This document shows positions 1 to 5,470 of a stretch of DNA of 5,580 nucleotides, in pieces. The stretch is taken from NCBI GenBank assembly GCA_050115555.1, contig JASFQI010000336.1, positions 1 through 5,580 of the forward strand, written 5' to 3'. The notes beneath the pieces are model-generated. The model was not told the DNA's origin. It did not search any database and saw only the letters and a list, made by a program, of their open reading frames with translations. The DNA is from JASFQI01 sp050115555. Lineage in GTDB: Bacteria; Desulfobacterota; DSM-4660; Desulfatiglandales; HGW-15. Made by a program: the position numbers and the translations under genes. Each line of letters opens with the position of its first letter. The stretch's first letter is position 1.

Positions 1-975
1 TTTCGAAACGATCAGCTCGGTCCCTTCTACGAAGACCTCTGTCGGCTCACGAACTCGCACAAGGTCCTTCCCATGAACAGCGGGGCCGAGGCCGTGGAGA
101 CCGTGATCAAGGCCGTTCGAAAGTGGGGGTACGAGGTCAAGGGCGTGCCTGGGGACCAGGCCGAGGTCATCGTGTGCGACGGAAATTTTCACGGACGGAC
201 CATCACGATCGTGGGGTTCAGCTCGGATCCCCAGACCCGGAAAGGGTTCGGTCCGTACACGCCGGGCTTCAAGAATGTTCCGTACGGGGACGCGGCGGCA
301 CTGGAAGCGGCCATCACGCCCAACACGGTCGCCTTCCTGGCCGAACCGATTCAGGGGGAAGCGGGTGTGATCATGCCTCCCTCTGGATACCTGCGAGACG
401 TGCGCGAGATTTGCACGCGGGAGCGGGTGACGCTCGTCCTGGACGAGATTCAGACCGGCCTGGGCCGGACCGGGGCCATGCTGGCCGAGGAGCACGAGGG
501 CATCGAGGCGGACGTGACCCTGATCGGTAAAGCGCTCTCCGGAGGTTTCTACCCGGTTTCCGCCGTGCTCTCGAACACCGAGGTCTTGGGCGTGATTCAG
601 CCGGGAGAGCACGGAAGCACCTTCGGAGGCAATCCCCTGGCCTGCGCTGTGGCGCGGGCCGCCCTTCGGGTGCTCATCGAGGAAGGAATGATCGAGAACG
701 CCACGGACATGGGGGCCTACTTTCTCGAGCAGCTCGGACGGATTCGAAGCCCGTGGATCAAGGAACTCCGGGGCAAGGGCCTCCTGATCGGCGTGGAGCT
801 TCTCCCCGAGGCCGGAGGAGCCCGCCGGTTCTGCGAAAAGCTTATGAGCGAGGGGCTCCTGTGCAAGGAGACCCACGAGAACACCATTCGGTTCGCCCCA
901 CCCCTGCCGATTCGAAAAGAGGATATCGACTGGGCCCTCGAGCGGATCGAGCCCGTACTCTCCGAAGGGGCCTGA
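1..975 (+). CDS. rocD: Ornithine--oxo-acid aminotransferase, 3' part (5' end outside window)
   Basis: PLP-dependent class III aminotransferase that moves the delta-amino group of ornithine to 2-oxoglutarate, giving glutamate-5-semialdehyde in cytosolic arginine/ornithine-proline metabolism. The frame is open from base 1: residues before the first in-window ATG (73) read FRNDQLGPFYEDL and run into HKVLPMNSGAEAVE, both typical of this family, so position 73 is an internal Met and not the start. Visible landmarks are the cofactor-phosphate region MNSGAEA, LVLDEIQTGLGRTG with the PLP-ring Asp (codon 442-444), LIGKALSGG with the likely Schiff-base Lys (codon 529-531), and HGSTFGGNPLA. The window holds 324 residues of a family of about 400, so roughly 75-80 N-terminal residues are missing. 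The C-terminus (KETHENTIRFAPPL) is intact and ends at TGA 973-975. Other class III aminotransferases, such as acetylornithine aminotransferase, are alternatives, but the motif set fits RocD best. Confidence 0.93.
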   Translation, partial: FRNDQLGPFYEDLCRLTNSHKVLPMNSGAEAVETVIKAVRKWGYEVKGVPGDQAEVIVCDGNFHGRTITIVGFSSDPQTRKGFGPYTPGFKNVPYGDAAALEAAITPNTVAFLAEPIQGEAGVIMPPSGYLRDVREICTRERVTLVLDEIQTGLGRTGAMLAEEHEGIEADVTLIGKALSGGFYPVSAVLSNTEVLGVIQPGEHGSTFGGNPLACAVARAALRVLIEEGMIENATDMGAYFLEQLGRIRSPWIKELRGKGLLIGVELLPEAGGARRFCEKLMSEGLLCKETHENTIRFAPPLPIRKEDIDWALERIEPVLSEGA

Positions 976-1026
976 ACGGCGTTCGGCGGGGAAGGCGGAC
1001 AGGGGCCGGCAGTGAAGGAGAAAGAG

Positions 1027-1064
1027 GATTCCCTCCAATTGAGGTTGGAGCGAGGAGGGGAATC
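1027..1064 (+). repeat. Nested inverted repeat between rocD and the FMN-binding gene
   Basis: In the 116-bp gap, GATTCC (1027-1032) is complementary to GGAATC (1059-1064). Directly inside it, CTCCAA (1033-1038) is complementary to TTGGAG (1045-1050) around a six-base loop. This leaves bases 1051-1058 as a bulge. An alternative register pairs GATTCCC and TCC with GGA and GGGAATC around one bulged G. The 3' arm ends 27 bases before the next start codon. No T-tract follows, so it is not a standard intrinsic terminator. It could be an RNA processing or stability hairpin, or an operator; the role is unknown. Confidence 0.4.
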
Positions 1065-1091
1065 GACGCATGGAAAAAGGGGAACGAGCCG

Positions 1092-1709
1092 ATGAGGCGC
1101 AGCCAAAGCGAGGTCACGGATTCGGCGGAGATTCAGCGCATCCTCGATTCCACGAACATAGGGAGACTTGCCACGGTCGGGCTGGACGGCTACCCGTACA
1201 TCACGCCGGTGAACTTTGTCCGCCTGGATGAGAACATCTACTTCCACTGTGCCCCCAAGGGAGAGAAGCTGGACAACCTGGCAAGGGACGCGCGGGTGTG
1301 CTTTGAGGTGGACGTCCCTTTGGCCGCCTTCGATGTCGGGTTCGATCCGACCCGTCCGATCTGCCAGCAGCACCAGCTCTACCACTGCGTCATCCTTCGG
1401 GGCAGCGCCGCCGTGGTGGAGAACGAAGCCTTGAAAATCGAGGCCCTGAACGCCTTGGTCCGCAAGCATGAACCGGACCGGGACCTGCCGCCCGTCACGC
1501 CGGACATGCCCGGGTTCAAGGCCTGCCGGGTCATCGAGATCCGGCCCCGGTCGATCACTGCAAAGAGCGATCTCCTTCAGAAGGCGCCCGAAGACCTGAG
1601 GAAGCGCTTCGCGGGTTACCTCTGCGAACGGAATCAGCCCGGGGATCGGCAGACCGTTCAGGCCATGGGATTCCATGTGAGCAAACCCCCTACCGTTCAA
1701 GCGGATTGA
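1092..1709 (+). CDS. Pyridoxamine 5'-phosphate oxidase-like (NimA-like) FMN-binding split-barrel protein
   Basis: A 205-residue cytosolic protein of the PNPOx-like split-barrel superfamily, closest by eye to the Pyridox_ox_2/NimA group of flavin-binding reductase-like proteins. The first strand pair reads IGRLATVGLDGYPYITPVNF (residues 23-42), followed by IYFHCAPKGEKLDNL (49-63), whose His52 sits where NimA-type proteins carry a conserved His. VCFEVD follows. The C-terminal region (about residues 125-205) is more variable. The start is the ATG at 1092: the frame is open further upstream but that stretch overlaps the end of rocD in another frame and has no family resemblance. A purine-rich AAAAAGGGG (1074-1082) serves as ribosome binding site. 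The length is slightly above the typical 150-180 residues for NimA. The physiological substrate cannot be read from the sequence; NimA members are linked to 5-nitroimidazole reduction, but most homologues are uncharacterised. It may be its own transcription unit. Confidence 0.82.
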   Translation: MRRSQSEVTDSAEIQRILDSTNIGRLATVGLDGYPYITPVNFVRLDENIYFHCAPKGEKLDNLARDARVCFEVDVPLAAFDVGFDPTRPICQQHQLYHCVILRGSAAVVENEALKIEALNALVRKHEPDRDLPPVTPDMPGFKACRVIEIRPRSITAKSDLLQKAPEDLRKRFAGYLCERNQPGDRQTVQAMGFHVSKPPTVQAD

Positions 1710-1793
1710 ACCCGGGTTCCTATTGAAAACGCTTCGCTCGCGCATTCCTCTCTAAGGGCCTTTCCAACCCCTCGGACTTCCTTTCTTTCCCCC

Positions 1794-1809
1794 TGATTGA
1801 TCCAATCAA
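1794..1809. promoter_or_regulatory. Palindromic operator candidate (FNR/CRP-like half-sites)
   Basis: Two overlapping perfect inverted repeats share this site: TGATTG-ATC-CAATCA (1794-1808) and TTGAT-CCA-ATCAA (1797-1809). The second has the half-sites of an FNR/CRP-family box, but with a 3-bp centre instead of the usual 4 bp, which weakens that reading. It lies about 80 bp upstream of the best -35 candidate. A regulator suited to anaerobic gene control would fit a formate dehydrogenase operon, but this is inference from one site. Confidence 0.3.
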
Positions 1810-1840
1810 GGCGGCGCTGTCATTCCGCCTTATATCAAGC

Positions 1841-1923
1841 TTGACATAATTATCTATTTGAATTTTTTGACAAAATTGGCATGTTTCGCTTGACAAACCC
1901 AGGTAAACAATTCCTAATATAAT
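1841..1923 (+). promoter_or_regulatory. AT-rich promoter region with three TTGACA hexamers
   Basis: TTGACA occurs at 1841-1846, 1867-1872 and 1890-1895, within an AT-rich island in otherwise GC-rich DNA. The last copy is followed by TAATAT (1915-1920, 19-bp spacer) and an overlapping TATAAT (1918-1923, 22-bp spacer). Neither spacer is the ideal 17 bp, so this is a plausible but imperfect sigma-70 promoter, perhaps activator-dependent, with transcription starting near 1930. The first and third copies share GCTTGACA (1839-1846, 1888-1895). The middle copy sits in the palindrome TTTTG-A-CAAAA (1865-1875), flanked as AATTTT/AAAATT (1861-1877). The repeats may therefore be regulator sites as well as -35 elements. 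Confidence 0.45.
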
Positions 1924-1937
1924 AGTAAGGTATCGTA

Positions 1938-2030
1938 GCTCCCCGCAGGCAGGGGAGAGCCCCTGCAGAGCCCCACTGGGGGGAGGCGAAGAAGGACACC
2001 CCGTTTTCCCGGAAGGTCCCTGGGACGGGG
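1938..2030 (+). promoter_or_regulatory. GC-rich leader block with mutually exclusive hairpins
   Basis: CTCCCC (1939-1944) can pair with GGGGAG at 1952-1957 or with GGGGAG at 1980-1985. GCAGGGG (1949-1955) can pair perfectly with CCCCTGC (1960-1966) around an AGAG loop, which excludes the first option but is compatible with the second. CCCC (1971-1974) can also pair with GGGG (1978-1981). Downstream, CCCCGT (1999-2004) matches ACGGGG (2025-2030). Competing stems just after a promoter and ahead of a molybdenum/tungsten enzyme gene make a cis-acting RNA plausible. The Moco/Tuco riboswitch class is known upstream of such genes, but I could not verify its consensus here. Confidence 0.35.
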
Positions 2031-2129
2031 CAGGAAAAACGCTTTCCGGCTCCAAACGCTTTCACGATGTGCCGCGGGTAGCCCGACCGATCCATGCTGG
2101 CAGGGATCGATATCTTGCCGCTCTCCTTT

Positions 2130-2161
2130 TCCTTCTCCTGCGGATCATGCTCCTTCTCCTG
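2130..2161 (+). repeat. Direct repeat of a pyrimidine-rich 11-mer
   Basis: TCCTTCTCCTG occurs at 2130-2140 and again at 2151-2161, a period of 21 bases. With the adjoining TCTCCTTTT (2122-2130) the tract resembles an anti-Shine-Dalgarno sequence. Bases 2122-2134 could pair with the purine-rich ribosome binding site of the downstream gene (2384-2396) at 12 of 13 positions, including G-U pairs. Pyrimidine tracts often match purine tracts by chance, so a regulatory role is tentative. Confidence 0.35.
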
Positions 2162-2229
2162 TTAACGGAGCCGTAAGAGACCCTGAATCAGGAGATGTAC
2201 CCCCAACATTTCAATTCGGTACCGCGTTG

Positions 2230-2308
2230 CCCGCATGATCAGGCGGGTCTTTCGAAACCGTCGATACGGAGTGGTTGGACCCGCTGGTCACGGGGAACAC
2301 CCTTTTTT
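2230..2308 (+). promoter_or_regulatory. Attenuator-like alternative pairings ending in a six-T tract
   Basis: GCGGGTC (2243-2249) is perfectly complementary to GACCCGC (2278-2284). The bases enclosed between them contain the small hairpin CCGT-CGAT-ACGG (2258-2269). The same GCGGG can instead pair with CCCGC at 2230-2234, and CCCG (2280-2283) can instead pair with CGGG (2291-2294). GGG (2293-2295) and CCC (2300-2302) stand immediately before TTTTTT (2303-2308). The order of alternative stems and T-tract recalls an attenuator, but the stem next to the T-tract is only 3-4 bp, too short for a strong intrinsic terminator alone. Confidence 0.35.
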
Positions 2309-2337
2309 GATGAGGTTGGTGGTTTTCCATTGAACGC

Positions 2338-2354
2338 GCCTGCCCTGCGCAGGC
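2338..2354 (+). repeat. GC-rich hairpin upstream of the formate dehydrogenase start
   Basis: GCCTGC (2338-2343) and GCAGGC (2349-2354) form a perfect 6-bp stem with a five-base loop, ending 29 bases before the ribosome binding site. No T-tract follows, so it is more likely a leader structure than a terminator. Confidence 0.4.
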
Positions 2355-2383
2355 CGCCGGCAGTGGGGAGTCGAAGCACTCTC

Positions 2384-2395
2384 AGGAAGGAGGAG
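2384..2395 (+). promoter_or_regulatory. Ribosome binding site of the formate dehydrogenase alpha subunit
   Basis: The purine run AGGAAGGAGGAG contains AAGGAGG (2387-2393) four bases before the ATG at 2398. A second AGGA begins at 2384, which gives more usual spacing. It supports the ATG at 2398, which also begins a canonical Tat signal. Confidence 0.75.
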
Positions 2396-2397
2396 AC

Positions 2398-5300
2398 ATG
2401 AACGTTACGCGCCGTGATTTTCTCAAAATCAGTGGGGCTTCCGCGGCAGGCGTAGCAGCCCTGGGCCTGGGGTTGGATCTGAGGCCCGTCCGGTCTCATG
2501 CGCAGACCCTGAAGATTCGTTTTGCCAACGAGACCACGAGCATCTGCTGCTACTGTGCCGTCGGTTGCGGGTTGATCGTCCACACCGGTAAGGCCGGTGC
2601 CGGAAAGATCATCAACATCGAAGGGGATCCCGATCATCCGATCAACGAGGGGGCCCTGTGCTCCAAGGGCGCGGCCCTGAGTCAGCTGGTCAACAACGAG
2701 AATCGTCTCACCAAGCCCCTGTATCGGGCGCCGAACGCGAGCGACTGGCAGGAGGTGTCCTGGGACTGGGCGCTGGAAGAAATCGCCAAGCGCGTCAAGA
2801 GGGACCGGGATGCCGGCTTTACGCACAAGAATGAAAAAGGGGAAATCGTCAATCGAACGACCGCCATCGCCAGCGTCGGGAGCTCCGCGCTGGACAACGA
2901 GGAGTGCTGGCTGATTCAGGCCATGATGAGGGCCTTGGGGCTCGTGTACATCGAGCACCAGGCCCGCATCTGACACAGCGCCACGGTTGCGGCTCTGGCA
3001 GAGTCGTTCGGGCGCGGTGCGATGACGAATCACTGGATCGACATTCGAAACAGTGACTGTATTCTGATCATGGGATCCAACGCGGCGGAAAACCACCCCA
3101 TCTCCTTCAAGTGGGTTACCGAGGCGAGGAAACAGGGGGGGAAGCTCATCAGCGTGGATCCCCGGTTTACGCGGACCTCCTCGAAGGCCGATTTTTACAC
3201 CAGGCTTCGATCGGGGACGGACATCGCCTTCCTCGGCGGCATGATCAAGTACATTCTGGACAACGAGAAGTACTTCGAGGAGTACCTCGCGTGGTACACC
3301 AATGCCTCCTTTCTCGTGAAGGAGAGCTTTGGATTCGAGGATGGGGTGTTTTCCGGATATGACGCCAAAGCGAGAAAGTACGACAAGAGCCAGTGGGCAT
3401 TCGAGAAGGATGAGAACGGTGTGCCCAAGACCGATCGAAGCATGGAACATCCCCGGTGTGTCTTTCAGTTGTTGAAGACGCATTACAGCCGGTACGACCT
3501 GGACACGGTCTCCGGCGTGACCGGGACCTCCAAGCAGGATCTGGAGAAGGTCTACGAGATGTACTCGTCCACGGGCCAGAAGGGCAAGGCCGGGACCATC
3601 ATGTACGCCATGGGATGGACCCAGCACACCGTCGGGGTGCAGAACATCCGCGCCATGGCCATGATCCAGCTTCTTCTCGGAAACATGGGGGTCGCGGGCG
3701 GCGGTGTGAACGCCCTTCGTGGGGAGTCCAACGTGCAGGGGTCCACGGACCATTGCCTCCTCTTCCACATCTGGCCCGGGTACCTGGCCACGCCGAGCAC
3801 CCAGTGGCCCAAGCTCCAGGACTACCTGGCCAGAAGGCCCCAGAGCAAGGACCCCCTGAGCGCCAACTGGTGGCAGAACGAGCCCAAGTACATGGTCAGC
3901 CTCCTGAAGTCCTATTTCGGGGACAAGGCCACCACGGAGAACGCCTTCGGCTACGCATGGATGCCCAAGCTGGACGCCGGAAAGACGTACTCCTGGCTGG
4001 ATCTCTTTGACGCGATGTACCAGGGCCAATTCAAGGGGCTTTTCGCGTGGGGCATGAACCCCGCCGGCTCCGGCGCACACTCCAACAAGACACGGAAAGC
4101 ATTGGCCAACCTGGACTGGATGGTCAATGTGAACATCTTTGACAACGAGACGGGGTCGTTCTGGAAGGGGCCGGGTATGAACCCCAGCGAGGTGAAGACG
4201 GAGGTCTTCATGCTCCCCTGCTCGGTTTCCGTCGAGAAGGAGGGTTCCATCACCAACAGCGGACGGTGGATGCAGTGGAGGTACAAGGCGGCCGAGCCGC
4301 CCGGAAGTGCTAGGCCGGATGGGGATATCCTGATCGAGCTTTTCGAAAAGGTTCGCAACCTTTACGAAAAGGACAGCGGGGCAGTGTTTCCTGAGCCCAT
4401 TCTCAACCTGAAATGGGACTACACCAGCGGAGGCGCCTTCGATCCCCACAAGATGGCCAAAGAGATCAACGGCTACTTCCTGAAAGACGTCACGGTGAAG
4501 GGGAAAACGTATCGGAAGGGAGAACTCGTTCCCAGCTTCGCCTTTCTGCAGGAAGACGGCTCCACCAGCAGTGCCAACTGGCTCTATTGCGGTTCTTACA
4601 CCGAGAAGGGGAACATGGCCGCACGGCGAAAAAGGGAGACCTCGGGCATCGGCCTGAACCTGGAATGGGCCTGGTGCTGGCCTGTCAACCGACGGATCAT
4701 CTACAATCGTGCCTCGGTGGACCGTTACGGCAAGCCGTGGGACACCGAGCACCCCGTGATCCGCTGGGATGCCTCCGCCAAAGGAGGCAAGGGGGGATGG
4801 GTCGGCGACGTGCCGGACGGGGGGTGGCCTCCCATGCTCAAGGCAGACGGCTCTCCGAATCCGAACACCAAGTATCCCTTTATCATGAAGCCCGAAGGGC
4901 ACGCGCACGTCTTCGGGCCGGGCCGGGCCGATGGACCGTTTCCCGAGCACTACGAGCCCATGGAGTGCCCGGTCGAGAAGAACCTGCTCTCGAGCCAACT
5001 TTCGAGCCCGGTGGCGCCCACCTACGGCACCGACGCCGATGTGTACCGTACCTGCGATCCGAGGTACCCCTTTGTGGGCACCACGTACCGGGTATCCGAG
5101 CACTGGCAGACGGGCGTCATGACCCGTTGGCAGCCCTGGCTGCTGGAGGCCCAACCCCAGCTCTTCGTGGAGATGAGTCAGGAACTGGCCAAGGCCAAAG
5201 GGATCAAGAACGGCGAAAAGGTCGTGGTAGAGTCCGCCCGCGGGCAGGTGGAGGCCGTGGCCATTGTCACGATCCGGTTCCGCCCCTTCAAGGTCCAGGG

Positions 5301-5457
5301 CCACGAAATTCACCAGGTGGGTCTGCCGTGGCATTTCGGGTGGGTGCACCCCAAGAACGGGGGGGATTCCGCCAATCTGCTGACGCCCTCCACGGGCGAT
5401 CCCAATACCCGGATTCCTGAAACCAAGGCCTTCATGGTCAACGTAAGAAAGAAGTAA
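2398..5457 (+). CDS. fdnG: Selenocysteine-containing formate dehydrogenase, catalytic (alpha) subunit, FDH-N type
   Basis: Oxidises formate to CO2 at a Mo- or W-bis-MGD site with a selenocysteine ligand. The 1019 residues match the usual FdnG/FdhA length of about 1015. The N-terminus has a twin-arginine signal (TRRDFLK, residues 4-10; hydrophobic stretch; likely cleavage after SHA35), so the enzyme acts outside the cytoplasmic membrane. A [4Fe-4S] motif follows: C50-x2-C53-x3-C57-x30-C88. The in-frame UGA at 2971-2973 is residue 192, in HQARI-U-HSATVAALAESFGRGAMTNHW, the family's active-site sequence (E. coli Sec196-His197). Downstream, LRGESNVQG carries Arg441, matching the conserved active-site Arg. 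The C-terminal dinucleotide-binding domain spans about residues 900-1015 (ELAKAKGIKNGEKVVV). Strong resemblance continues directly across the UGA, so this is one gene and not two ORFs or a pseudogene. It contains no TTA, CTA or TCA codons. The fdnG/fdhA name reflects the family; Mo versus W use cannot be told. Confidence 0.95.
2971..2973 (+). other. UGA codon read as selenocysteine (residue 192)
   Basis: The TGA is in frame between conserved HQARI and HSATVAALAESF. Formate dehydrogenases carry Sec or Cys exactly here, followed by the catalytic His. The reading requires SelA/SelB/SelC/SelD elsewhere in the genome, which cannot be seen here. Confidence 0.95.
2978..3015 (+). promoter_or_regulatory. 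Bacterial SECIS-like hairpin for selenocysteine insertion
   Basis: The stem-loop starts four bases after the UGA, inside the coding sequence. A lower stem pairs GCGCC (2978-2982) with GGCGC (3011-3015). An upper stem pairs GCGGCTCT (2989-2996) with AGAGTCGT (3000-3007), including two G-U pairs. The apical loop is GGC (2997-2999), starting 23 bases after the UGA. An internal loop contains TT (2987-2988), and 2987 is the 17th base counted from the U of UGA, the position of the bulged U recognised by SelB in E. coli fdhF. The loop G residues and unpaired U are the known bacterial SECIS hallmarks. The fold is by eye and its energy was not calculated. Confidence 0.8.
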
Positions 5458-5468
5458 GGGAGGTGATC
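5458..5468 (+). promoter_or_regulatory. Very strong ribosome binding site of the beta subunit
   Basis: GGAGGTGATC (5459-5468) matches the complement of the 16S rRNA 3' tail almost over its whole length. The GGAGG core is seven bases before the ATG at 5471. It fills nearly the whole 13-base gap after the alpha-subunit stop codon, supporting co-transcription and efficient translation of the beta subunit. Confidence 0.8.
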
Positions 5469-5470
5469 TG

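Larger units (their letters stand above)
1710..2397. other. 688-bp intergenic region, likely promoter plus long leader of the formate dehydrogenase operon
   Basis: No convincing protein gene or tRNA is present on either strand. From 5' to 3' it holds a loop-less palindrome GAACCCGGGTTC overlapping the previous stop (1708-1719), a palindromic operator candidate (1794-1809), an AT-rich promoter-like island (about 1831-1930), a GC-rich block with competing hairpins (1938-2030), an imperfect hairpin (2099-2119: GGCAGGG with TCTTGCC, two G-U pairs), pyrimidine-rich direct repeats (2130-2161), a short palindrome CCTGA-A-TCAGG (2182-2192), an attenuator-like block (2230-2308) and a 6-bp hairpin (2338-2354). 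Open frames in it lack family resemblance and usable ribosome binding sites. The sharp change from AT-rich to GC-rich structured sequence suggests a promoter followed by an untranslated leader of about 460 bases. Confidence 0.55.

Noticed and set aside
753..1091. Longer N-terminus for the FMN-binding protein using the upstream open frame
   Set aside because: The extra sequence overlaps rocD in another frame, is arginine- and proline-rich, and family resemblance begins only after the ATG at 1092.
1708..1719. GAACCCGGGTTC palindrome as terminator of the FMN-binding gene
   Set aside because: It has no loop and no following T-tract, so it does not form a normal intrinsic terminator.
717..1745. 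A 342-codon open frame on the minus strand across the end of rocD and the FMN-binding gene
   Set aside because: It overlaps two well-supported + strand genes and the composition is arginine- and proline-rich, as expected of a GC-rich shadow frame.
1876..1892. Possible sigma-54 promoter (TTGGCATGTTTCGCTTG)
   Set aside because: GG and GC are separated by 8 bases instead of the required 10, so the -24/-12 geometry fails.
1968..2034. Possible cobalamin riboswitch because of CCCCACTGG and nearby GGAC elements
   Set aside because: The conserved B12-box and the ordered core motifs are not recognisable; the resemblance is to a few bases only.
2195..2401. A 68-codon + strand frame whose stop overlaps the alpha-subunit start as ATGA
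   Set aside because: The overlap looks like translational coupling, but the AGGAG directly abuts its ATG with no spacing, the protein has no family resemblance, and the stretch is dominated by inverted repeats. A leader peptide cannot be fully excluded.
2971..3022. Interpreting the in-frame TGA as a nonsense mutation or the alpha subunit as a pseudogene
   Set aside because: The TGA falls exactly at the known selenocysteine position, conserved sequence continues in the same frame, and a SECIS-like hairpin follows.
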